From DATFVA01 sp963774455 (GTDB lineage: Bacteria > Bacteroidota > Ignavibacteria > Ignavibacteriales > Ignavibacteriaceae): 64,000 nt of DNA. The notes under the pieces are model-generated. The model saw nothing but the letters and a program-made list of their open reading frames with translations, did no database searches and was not told where the DNA came from. Location: the NCBI GenBank assembly GCA_963774455.1, contig CAVZFD010000002.1, positions 248,001 through 312,000 on the forward strand, in the 5' to 3' direction. The position numbers and the translations under genes were made by a program. Positions 36,457-44,715 of this stretch are shown here, one piece after another; within the stretch, counting starts at the first letter, position 1; every line of letters begins with the position of its first letter.

Positions 36457-37978
36457 ATGAAAACGAAAATTTTCTTATTCCTGTTTTTTTTGTTTTACCC
36501 GTGTTACATCTTTTCTCAGGATTTATTCTCCGAATCAAACCAGGAAAGTGTCAGTAAAGAAGATATAGTTGCACAGGTTGACACAATTACGATTACTGCG
36601 GAAGAGTTTTTTTATTCCTATGAGTTCGGTCCCGCTTTTCCGAAAAGAGAGAATGACTCTAAAGCAGTTCATTTAAAATATCTTATAAATGAAAAGCTCC
36701 TTGCGCAGGAAGGATATAGAACCGGTCTTATGGAGCAGGATGATGTAGAAGGAATGTTTGAGGACATTAAATCAGACCTTGCTGCCGAGGAAATGTTCAG
36801 ACAGGAGATTCTTCCGAAGGTGAAAATTACTAAAGATGAGATCGATAAGGTTACCGAAAAAAAGCTCATAGAATATGATATAAGATGGCTGTACAGTTAT
36901 GATGAAAACTCTTCCGCGGGTCTGCTGGAGCAGTTAAAAGGAGGGGTATCATTTGATACTTTATTCAGGGCCCAGCTTAATGATTCGGTTTTCATTAACG
37001 ACAGGCAGATGACAAGTACATTATATGATATATATATGAAAAATCCCCAGCTAGCAGGAGTAATTGATACGCTGCAGGCCGGCGTTATTCCCCCTCCGAT
37101 CCATACAGATGACGGCTGGTATATTATTAAGGTGAATAATATTAAGAGAAATCTGATCACCGGTGAGGCTGAAATTAATAAGCTTCGTGCAGAATCATCT
37201 GAAGGAATTAAAAAAAGCAAATTGGGGATAATGTCGGATGACTTCGTAAAAAGTCTTTTTGATGCTGAAAAGCCTGTGATTAAACGTGATGCTTTCATTT
37301 TTCTAAGGTCCTACCTGGGAAAGTTTGTGCTTGATCCAGGGAAATATTCGGAATGGAAACTTGAGGATAAGATTGATACAGCTTTATCAGCATTAGGCCT
37401 GAAACGTGGAGATGCCTATCCGGGCATAACCCTGGTAGCCGGAGAAAACTACTAATTTTACGCTGGATGAATTTATCGAATGGTACAGGGACAGGGCGGA
37501 GTATATTAAGTTTTCGGAAGATGATCTTGGCAGCTTTTCAAGTTCGCTTGAAAATATGATCTGGCTGATGGTGAGGGACAAAATGATAGGAGAAACTGCC
37601 GCTAAGAAAGGCTATAACGATTCACCATGGGTAAAAAAACAGGCATCATGGTGGAAAGATAAAATAGCTTACAGCGCTTACCGGAACCGGCTTCAAAAAT
37701 CAATAAACCTTACTTCTGATGAAATCAACCTGGTGAAAGAGAATAAAAAATCTGAATCAGATATTATGGGTGAAGAACTTTCAAATAAAGTGCTTCATAA
37801 AGTACTTCAGCTCAGACAGGAACACAAAATAGTTGTTAATAAAGATGTACTTGATAAAATTAACGTCTCATCTGAAAATGATAAAAAGGCCATAGATATT
37901 TATTTTATTAAAAAGGGCAGCCTGATTCCGAGAACATTGTTTCCCTCAATTGATAATGACTGGATCAACTGGGAATAA
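36457..37978 (+). pseudogene. Parvulin-type (SurA/PpiC-like) peptidyl-prolyl isomerase gene with a frameshift
   Basis: Two frames, 36457-37455 and the one open from 37442 to 37978, encode one continuous protein of about 506 residues. The first frame ends LVAGENY-stop; the second continues without loss as TTNFTLDEFIEWYRDRAEYIKF. Deleting one A from the AAAA at 37445-37448 restores the frame. The N-terminus has a signal peptide (ending near FSQD). Residues ~120-230 carry a weak rotamase domain (VSFDTLFRAQLND, DDGWYIIKVNNI). The remaining parts are helical chaperone-like arms. It would assist folding of exported or outer-membrane proteins of this locus. The stop overlaps the ABC binding protein as TAATG. 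Confidence 0.78.
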
Positions 37979-39270
37979 TGATGAATAAACTGATTTTAAT
38001 AATACTTATCCCGGCTGTTGTCCTGTTCCTAGGCAGCTGCAGCAGCGATAAAAACAGGGGGAATGAGCTGCTTTACTGGTGTTCTAACAATACAGATGAG
38101 ATAACTTTTGCAAAGGTGCGGACAACTGAATGGAACAAAAATAACCCTCTACACCTTGTCAAATATCAGCCTGTTCCGGAAGGACGTTCAAGCGAGGAGA
38201 TCATTCTCGCTGCCGTGGTAGGCAATACAACTCCTGATATTTATTCTAACATGTGGCAGGGTGATGTTGAAGCTTATGCGCAGGCCGGCGTGCTGGTAGC
38301 CCTCGATAGTATTCCGGGATTTCTGGATTTTATGTACAGCCGCTGCGATACCGCGGTCATTAAGGAAATTACTTCTAACGACGGGCATATATACCAGGTT
38401 CCATGGAAGATAAATCCGATCATGCTCATCTATAATGTTAATATTATAAACAACCTGGGTTTAGCGGGACCGCCGCACACCTACGATGAGTTTTTTGATG
38501 CTTCGCAAAAATTTCAGAAGGATATTAATGGCGATGGTTATGTCGACAGGTGGTTTGGGTACTCGGAAGTTCTCGTAACCTGGTGGCAGAGGTTTTTTGA
38601 TTTTTATCCTCTATATCTCGCGGCATCAGGCGGAGCGCCCCTTGTTAAGGATGACAGGGCTGTCTTTGATAATAAATATGCTGTAGAAGTATTCAGGTTT
38701 TTGCAGACATTGTACAGGAAAAAATACTTTGCAAAGGAACAGCTGAGCGCCAGGCAGGATCCATTTTTAGACGGCGTGATTGCTTCGAGGTTTACAGGAC
38801 CCTGGGAAATAGCACATGCTGAAAAGTTTAAGCCTGAAGGGTTTCATTATGAATATACAACCATGCCTGTACCTGACGACCACGAAGGTCCTGCCTACAC
38901 ATACGGTGATCCGAAAAATATAGTAATATTTAAAAGCTGTAAATATCCGGCTGCGGCCTGGAATTATATAAAAACACTGATTAACAAAGAGGCAGATCTT
39001 CAGCTGCTTGAAATAACCAACCAGCTTCCAAGGAGAAAGGAGTTGGAGAAGGATTCTTTTTTCAGCAGCTACTTCAAAAAAAATCCTAAGATGAAGATAT
39101 TCGCTGAGCAGGCAAAATATGTCAGGGGAACTGATGCCTCACCTGTACTTAAGGAAGTTTTCGATCTAATCTCCCAGCAGTATGAAGCGTGTGTTATATA
39201 TGGACAAAAATCACCCGAGCAGGCCTTAAAGGATGCTTCGGACGCAGTGAACTTATTATTTATTAAATAG
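37978..39270 (+). CDS. ABC sugar transporter, solute-binding lipoprotein (family 1)
   Basis: A 430-residue extracellular-type binding protein. A lipoprotein signal is seen with lipobox LGSC (Cys near residue 21), so it is membrane anchored in the periplasm. Typical sugar-binding features follow: LYWCSNNTDEITFAKV, VPEGRSSEEIILAAVVGNTTPDIYSNMWQGD, VPWKINPIMLIYNVNII, FTGPWEIAHAEKF, with an EF-loop-like DINGDGYVD near residue 181. The start codon overlaps the previous stop; ATG 37981 is an equal alternative. It delivers oligosaccharide to the two permeases downstream. Confidence 0.92.
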   Translation: MMNKLILIILIPAVVLFLGSCSSDKNRGNELLYWCSNNTDEITFAKVRTTEWNKNNPLHLVKYQPVPEGRSSEEIILAAVVGNTTPDIYSNMWQGDVEAYAQAGVLVALDSIPGFLDFMYSRCDTAVIKEITSNDGHIYQVPWKINPIMLIYNVNIINNLGLAGPPHTYDEFFDASQKFQKDINGDGYVDRWFGYSEVLVTWWQRFFDFYPLYLAASGGAPLVKDDRAVFDNKYAVEVFRFLQTLYRKKYFAKEQLSARQDPFLDGVIASRFTGPWEIAHAEKFKPEGFHYEYTTMPVPDDHEGPAYTYGDPKNIVIFKSCKYPAAAWNYIKTLINKEADLQLLEITNQLPRRKELEKDSFFSSYFKKNPKMKIFAEQAKYVRGTDASPVLKEVFDLISQQYEACVIYGQKSPEQALKDASDAVNLLFIK

Positions 39271-39280
39271 ATAATCTGGA

Positions 39281-40141
39281 ATGATGAACAAAAAAAAAAT
39301 ACTGCCTTATCTACTCGTTTCGCCGTATATAGTGCACTTCCTTCTTTTTGTATCATTCCCGGTTGTCTTTTCGATAGTACTAACTTTCCATAATTGGAAT
39401 ATAATTTCCCCGATGGAGTATTCCGGCACGGCAAATTATATTAAAATGTTCAACGATAAAACGTTTTTCATATCAATCTTCAATACTCTTATATTCCTTG
39501 TTATTCATATTCCGCTGCAGATTATTGTCGCTCTTTTCCTGGCTGAGGTATTAAATCAGAATATCAGGCTGAGAGGACTTTTCAGAGGAGCTTTCTTTCT
39601 TCCGGTGATAGTCTCCGGCGTGGTGGTATCAATGTTATGGCAGCAGCTGTACGGGTTTGATACCGGGCTGCTTAACAGACTTCTGACGGCAGCAGGACTC
39701 GACAAAGTCGGCTGGTTGGTAGATCCGAAAATTGCAATGCCTTCAATTGCACTTATGGCAACCTGGAAGAACGTCGGACTGTATATAATATTATTCCTCG
39801 TAGGACTTCAGACTGTTCCCGTGCAATATTATGAGGCGGCGGATCTGGAAGGCGCATCTCATTTTCAGAAGTTCTTTAAGATTACACTGCCGATGATTAA
39901 CCCGACAATATTTATGGTGGTCGTTCTCTCAACTATCGGGGGCTTCTCTCTCTTTATTGAACCATATATAATGACGGGCGGTGGACCGCTCAACAGCACA
40001 ATGTCGGCCGTACTTTATATATATAAACAGGGCTTCTTTTATTACCATATGGGTTATGCAGCGACACTGGGCTTGTTTTTTGCACTGATCATTCTTGCAG
40101 TAATTGTAATTCAGAAAAAGTTTATTGAGAAGAATAATTGA
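39281..40141 (+). CDS. ABC sugar transporter permease, MalF/UgpA type
   Basis: A 286-residue inner-membrane permease with six hydrophobic helices. The MalF-type EAA loop is YYEAADLEGASHFQKFFKIT-LP near residues 185-207, which docks the ATPase. N-terminal LPYLLVSPYIVHFLLF is the typical first helix. Its last codons overlap the TTG start of the next permease, showing coupled translation. Confidence 0.94.
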   Translation: MMNKKKILPYLLVSPYIVHFLLFVSFPVVFSIVLTFHNWNIISPMEYSGTANYIKMFNDKTFFISIFNTLIFLVIHIPLQIIVALFLAEVLNQNIRLRGLFRGAFFLPVIVSGVVVSMLWQQLYGFDTGLLNRLLTAAGLDKVGWLVDPKIAMPSIALMATWKNVGLYIILFLVGLQTVPVQYYEAADLEGASHFQKFFKITLPMINPTIFMVVVLSTIGGFSLFIEPYIMTGGGPLNSTMSAVLYIYKQGFFYYHMGYAATLGLFFALIILAVIVIQKKFIEKNN

Positions 40142-40956
40142 GATACATTAAAAAAATATTATTCTACTCTGCGCTCAGTATCAGTTCGCTGGTTTTTGTT
40201 TACCCGTTCTACTGGATGGTGATGGGCTCAATTTCTCCGGAAAATGAGATCGGCAGTCTTACCTTTCTGCCGGATTCGTTAACTCTTAGCAGCTATTCCC
40301 AGATGTTTGATAAGATCCCCATCGGGGGTGCATTCATAAACAGCCTGATCGTTTCCCTGTCTATCACAATAGGTGTGCTTGTTTTCGGTTCTATGATCGG
40401 GTATGCGCTTGCCAAACTTGAATTCAGGGGAAGGGACCTGATCTTTTACATAATAATTTTTACGATGACGCTGCCGTTCCAGATTACCCTCATACCCCAG
40501 TATATAATTATGGTAAAGTTCGGCTGGATTGATACATACCTTGCACTGATAGTGCCGTACCTTATAAATGCCCTAAGCATAATTATGTTCAGGCAGTATT
40601 TTAAGACTATCTCCGACAGCCTGATCGATGCGGCAAGAATAGACGGCTGTAATGAGCTTCAGATAATCTTCAGGATATTGTGGCCGAACTCAATGCCCGC
40701 AATAATCACTATAGCAATTATTACTTTTATGGCTTCCTGGAATGAAGTTCTATGGCCGCTGATTGTTATCCGCGACGAAAGCCTGATGACTATGCCCCAG
40801 CTTGTGACGTTATTTTCTGTTGGCGGCAGGGCAGATTCGCAGCTTGGGGTAAAGCTTGCTTCAGCAGTAATGCTGGCTTTACCCATTGTATTGGCGTATC
40901 TCTTTTTCCAGAAATATTTTATTCAGAGTATGGCGTCAACAGGCTTAAAGGAATAG
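40138..40956 (+). CDS. ABC sugar transporter permease, MalG/UgpE type
   Basis: A 272-residue inner-membrane permease. It uses TTG at 40138, overlapping the upstream stop as TTGA. Six hydrophobic helices are visible, with the MalG-type EAA loop DAARIDGCNELQIIFRILWP near residues 162-181 and FMASWNEVLWPL afterwards. It pairs with the preceding permease. No ATP-binding subunit (MalK/MsmK type) is encoded anywhere in the window, so a shared ATPase from another locus is expected. Confidence 0.94.
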   Translation: MRYIKKILFYSALSISSLVFVYPFYWMVMGSISPENEIGSLTFLPDSLTLSSYSQMFDKIPIGGAFINSLIVSLSITIGVLVFGSMIGYALAKLEFRGRDLIFYIIIFTMTLPFQITLIPQYIIMVKFGWIDTYLALIVPYLINALSIIMFRQYFKTISDSLIDAARIDGCNELQIIFRILWPNSMPAIITIAIITFMASWNEVLWPLIVIRDESLMTMPQLVTLFSVGGRADSQLGVKLASAVMLALPIVLAYLFFQKYFIQSMASTGLKE

Positions 40957-40963
40957 TTGAACA

Positions 40964-41959
40964 ATGAAGCGTCAAGTGGAAAAAGAATTTAAGAGTCCGG
41001 CAGCGGACCCAAACAGAAAAAGCAGAGAGGAAAAACAAACAGTGTTAATGGATAAAATTATTAAGTATAAAGGTAATCCGCTGCTGACAAAAGATGATGT
41101 TAAGTTTCGGGTTAACTCACTCTTTAATGCGGGTGCTGTGAAAGTAAATGACAGGTATCTGCTACTCTGCAGAACTGAGATGCCGGATGGGAGATCCTCT
41201 CTTATTCTTGCTGAAAGTTCCGATGGATTAAAATTTACTGTATCAGGTAAGCCGTGCCTGACGCCAAAAGATCATAAGGACTGTTTTGAGTATGTAGAGT
41301 GGGGAATTGAAGATCCAAGAATAACTCCCATCGGCGATAAATATTATATTACTTATACAGGGTATTCTCAGTATCAGCCTCTTGTTATACTCGCTGAGAC
41401 TAAGGATTTTAAAGAGTTTATTATTCATGGCCCTATCAGCGAGCCATCCAATAAAGACTGTTCTCTTTTCCCTGAAAAATTAAGTGGCTATTACTGGAAA
41501 GTCGATAGGCCGTCTGCCGGAAACCGGAAGGATATATGGATAAGTAAAAGTCCCGACCTTATCCATTGGGGTATGCCTCGTTTATTACTACAGCCCCTGC
41601 AGGGAACCTGGGAAGCCGATAAAATAGGTTCTTCAAGCAATCCTTTAAGAACAGAGAAGGGTTGGCTCATGCTTTATCATGGGGTAAGGGAATTTCCTGC
41701 AAGCTCGATTTATAAACTGGGTGCTGTTCTTCTTGATTCAGAAAAGCCATGGATTGTGAAAGGAAGAACCCGTGAGCCGATACTCGCCCCGGATCATGAA
41801 TATGAGCGAACAGGCGACGTTATGAATGTTGTGTTTTCGAACGGATGGATAATGGAACCTGACGGCGAAATTAAGATATATTATTCGGGTGCCGACAGCA
41901 ATGTTTCTCTTGCAGTCACTTCGAAGGATTATTTATTATCACTATGCCTTAAGGAATGA
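40964..41959 (+). CDS. GH130 family beta-mannoside phosphorylase or mannosidase
   Basis: A 331-residue five-bladed beta-propeller of family GH130, cytoplasmic because no signal peptide is present. Family marks: FNAGAVKVNDRYLLLCR, EWGIEDPRITPIGDKYYITYTGY with the general acid Asp near residue 116, RPSAGNRKDIWISKSPDLIHWG, GWLMLYHGV, TGDVMNVVFSNG and IYYSGADSNVSLA. GH130 members phosphorolyse beta-mannosyl disaccharides to mannose-1-phosphate, or hydrolyse beta-1,2-mannosides. The start at 40964 adds a 28-residue charged extension; ATG 41048 (MDKIIKYKGNPLL) is where homologs usually begin. It directly follows the ABC permeases, fitting breakdown of imported oligosaccharides. Confidence 0.88.
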   Translation: MKRQVEKEFKSPAADPNRKSREEKQTVLMDKIIKYKGNPLLTKDDVKFRVNSLFNAGAVKVNDRYLLLCRTEMPDGRSSLILAESSDGLKFTVSGKPCLTPKDHKDCFEYVEWGIEDPRITPIGDKYYITYTGYSQYQPLVILAETKDFKEFIIHGPISEPSNKDCSLFPEKLSGYYWKVDRPSAGNRKDIWISKSPDLIHWGMPRLLLQPLQGTWEADKIGSSSNPLRTEKGWLMLYHGVREFPASSIYKLGAVLLDSEKPWIVKGRTREPILAPDHEYERTGDVMNVVFSNGWIMEPDGEIKIYYSGADSNVSLAVTSKDYLLSLCLKE

Positions 41960-43248
41960 AAAAATTGAGAATAGCATTATTGGCTTCTGCCTTTTTTATA
42001 ATTATCTCTGCCTGCAATCCGGCTGGAAACCGTTTCCAGAATCCGGGCTCTCTAGTCAATACTTCCCACCTCGATTCTCTTTACGAGGAGATAAATATAG
42101 GCGGGAAGCTGATGGGCATAATTCATATATACAGCGATTATCCCGGGTATAAATGGATTTCGGATGATGATGAAGGTGCGGCATGTGTTGATGACGCCTC
42201 CCGCGCCGCAGTTTTCTACCTGAATGAGTTCAACGCAAAGAAGGATACAGCTGCTCTGATTAAAGGAGAGAGACTGATCGAATTTCTTTTGTTTATGCAG
42301 TCGGATAACGGGTTCTTTTATAATTTCATATTTGATGATCATACTATAAATAAGACCCACAAGAACAGTGTCGATGCGGCGGGCTGGTGGAGCTGGCGCG
42401 CTATGTGGGCTCTTTCAGAAGCTTATAATGGCCTTAAAAGCATTGATCCTGAATTATCCGCCAGGATTGCGGCGACTTTAAAAAGAGCAGTTAACGCCGC
42501 CGAACAATATTTTCCTGCTGAAGAACAGACAGAAGATATTAACGGCGTAAAAGTGCCCGCATGGCTTCCGGATAAAAGCGCGTCTGACCAGGCCGCTATT
42601 CTGCTGCTTGCATTTGTGAATGTTTATCAGCAGACGAAGGACTCAATCATTCTTAACTATGCTGACAAACTTTGCAGCGGCATCCTTCTGATGCAGAAAG
42701 GCGGCTCAGAAGAGATTCCTTACGGCGCAATCCTCAGCTGGCAGAATGTCTGGCATGCCTATGGAAGCAGTCAATCCTATGCGCTGTTAAAAGCATCCCG
42801 GATATTGAAACGGACTGATATCCGTACCGCCCCTATTAAGGAAATCAATTACTTTTATGATTACCTGCTAAAAAACAATTTCCTCAATAGCTTTGAGATT
42901 ACCGGCGACAGCAGCGGGTTCAACTTCTCAAAGCAGGATAAATTTTCACAGATCGCTTATGGTATCAGACCGATGGTGTTCGCATCCCTGGAAGCATTTT
43001 CTTTAACTGGAGATACGCTCTTTACATCAAAAGCCTTAAAAATTGCCGGATGGTTTTTTGGTAATAACCCGGCTCATGCTCAAATGTATAACCCCTCAGA
43101 CGGAATTTGTTTTGATGGAATAAACTCTGAAAATGAAATCAACTTAAATTCAGGAGCAGAATCTACGATTGAGGCTCTGCTGTCTATGCAGATGCTCGAA
43201 AAATATGGATTAACTAAAAAAGATATTTTGAAACCTGAAACGGAATAA
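41956..43248 (+). CDS. Lipoprotein with (alpha/alpha) toroid glycosidase-like fold
   Basis: The start overlaps the GH130 stop as ATGA. The signal peptide has a lipobox-like IISAC (Cys near residue 20), predicting a lipid-anchored envelope protein. The rest is mostly helical with regularly spaced Trp/Gly motifs typical of (alpha/alpha)6 enzymes: DDEGAACVDDASRAAVFYL, FIFDDHTINKTHKNS, AAGWWSWRAMWALSEAY, YGAILSWQNVWHAYGSSQSYALL, NNPAHAQMYNP, GICFDGIN, NSGAESTIEALLSMQ. The Asp-rich loop and the final Glu resemble GH9-like or related enzymes, but no family is certain. It sits between two cytoplasmic GH130 genes, so it probably acts on the same glycan on the periplasmic side. Confidence 0.65.
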   Translation: MKKLRIALLASAFFIIISACNPAGNRFQNPGSLVNTSHLDSLYEEINIGGKLMGIIHIYSDYPGYKWISDDDEGAACVDDASRAAVFYLNEFNAKKDTAALIKGERLIEFLLFMQSDNGFFYNFIFDDHTINKTHKNSVDAAGWWSWRAMWALSEAYNGLKSIDPELSARIAATLKRAVNAAEQYFPAEEQTEDINGVKVPAWLPDKSASDQAAILLLAFVNVYQQTKDSIILNYADKLCSGILLMQKGGSEEIPYGAILSWQNVWHAYGSSQSYALLKASRILKRTDIRTAPIKEINYFYDYLLKNNFLNSFEITGDSSGFNFSKQDKFSQIAYGIRPMVFASLEAFSLTGDTLFTSKALKIAGWFFGNNPAHAQMYNPSDGICFDGINSENEINLNSGAESTIEALLSMQMLEKYGLTKKDILKPETE

Positions 43249-43256
43249 CCTGGAAA

Positions 43257-44714
43257 ATGAAGGTAGAAAAAACACGATTACTCTTAAAACCTGACCCAAA
43301 AAAAGTGCTGCTTCGTCCTCTGGAACCATCATCAGAAAATCAGAAATTGAATATCATCAGCAGGCTGTTAAAACTAACCGATACAGAAGTTAAAAATGAA
43401 TATAAAAGGATCGGAGACGAATTTAACAGCAGGCACCGGAATGCCGAAGATTTTTTCTTCAGGCGGTTTAACCAGGCTGCTTCGTATTTTCCCGCAGAAA
43501 AAGAGTTAAGCCGCGAAAGAAAACTACTCGCAGGCGCAGTATTTTCAATGGAGTATTCGCTTGAATCGGCGGCCTTATTCAACCCTTCAATTGTATGGGA
43601 TCCTGATCAGTCGGAAATGCCCGCAGGAAGCAGAAGATTTATTCTTAGTCTCCGCGCCGTAGGTGAAGGTCATGTATCCTCAATTGTTTTTCGTACGGGG
43701 GTAATTGACAGTAATAACGAAATAAGCGTCGAAGATACAGGCAGATTTGTTTCTTCTCCTGTATCAACCGCGAACCCGGTTTATGATAAATCCGTCTTTA
43801 ACAGAAAAGCAGATACTTCCGGTCTGGAGGGAGAATTTATAAACAAAATATCGGCCGACCTGGGGAATACTTTTACGCTAAACGAACTTGATAATATTAT
43901 TAAGCGATCATTGACTGATGAGCAGTATAATAATAAAAAGAACAGGGCAGCAGCAGATGATATTCTCTCATTTACACGTTCAGAATATGAAATCTTTTAC
44001 AGTGAAAAGATTCCTTTATCTGAAAGGATTATCTTTCCCGGGAGTCCGGCTGAATCCAACGGGGTAGAAGATGCACGCTTCGTAGAATTCAGTGAAGAAA
44101 ACGGGGATTCATCATATTATGCTACTTATACGGCTTATGACGGTAAAAAGATACAGTCGCAGCTTCTTGAGACAAAAGACTTCCTGCGCTTTATGATCAA
44201 TAAAATTTTCGGTTCTGAAGCACGTAATAAAGGAATGGCACTTTTCCCTCGAAAAATAAACGGGAAGTACGTTATGCTTTCAAGGCAGGACAATGAAAAT
44301 AATTACATAATGTATTCTGATGATCTGCTCTTCTGGAATTCAAGAACATTATTATCCCAACCCGTTTTTCCCTGGGAGCTGGTACAGCAGGGAAACTGCG
44401 GGTCGCCGCTTGAAACCGAAAACGGATGGCTTGTTCTTACCCATGGGGTAGGTCCTGTAAGGAAGTACTGTATCGGCGCCATGCTTCTTGATCTTAATGA
44501 CCCCGGAAAAGTAATAGGCAGACTTGAAGATCCTCTTATAAGTGCCGATGAAGAGGAACGCGAAGGATATGTACCGAACGTGGTTTATACCTGCGGCAGC
44601 ATCGTGAAAGACGGTGAATTAATTATTCCTTATGCCGTTTCTGATTATGCCGGCAGTTTTGCAAAAGTCAGCCTGGCTGACCTGTTAAAAGAATTAACAT
44701 CTCAAAGAGGTTAA
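43257..44714 (+). CDS. GH130-like protein, long form
   Basis: A 485-residue protein without signal peptide. The N-terminal ~95 residues are helical (NIISRLLKLTDTEVKNEYKRI), followed by a beta-propeller with GH130 marks: SAALFNPSIVWDPD, NGVEDARFVEF with the probable catalytic Asp near residue 271, YYATYTAYDGK, GMALFPRKINGKYVMLSRQDN, NGWLVLTHGVGPVRKYCIGAMLLDL and GYVPNVVYTCGSI. The length and helical extension suit a subfamily different from the gene at 40964. Two non-identical GH130 proteins in one operon suggest stepwise use of beta-mannosides of different length or linkage. Product (mannose-1-phosphate or mannose) cannot be told from sequence. Confidence 0.82.
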   Translation: MKVEKTRLLLKPDPKKVLLRPLEPSSENQKLNIISRLLKLTDTEVKNEYKRIGDEFNSRHRNAEDFFFRRFNQAASYFPAEKELSRERKLLAGAVFSMEYSLESAALFNPSIVWDPDQSEMPAGSRRFILSLRAVGEGHVSSIVFRTGVIDSNNEISVEDTGRFVSSPVSTANPVYDKSVFNRKADTSGLEGEFINKISADLGNTFTLNELDNIIKRSLTDEQYNNKKNRAAADDILSFTRSEYEIFYSEKIPLSERIIFPGSPAESNGVEDARFVEFSEENGDSSYYATYTAYDGKKIQSQLLETKDFLRFMINKIFGSEARNKGMALFPRKINGKYVMLSRQDNENNYIMYSDDLLFWNSRTLLSQPVFPWELVQQGNCGSPLETENGWLVLTHGVGPVRKYCIGAMLLDLNDPGKVIGRLEDPLISADEEEREGYVPNVVYTCGSIVKDGELIIPYAVSDYAGSFAKVSLADLLKELTSQRG

Positions 44715-44715
44715 A

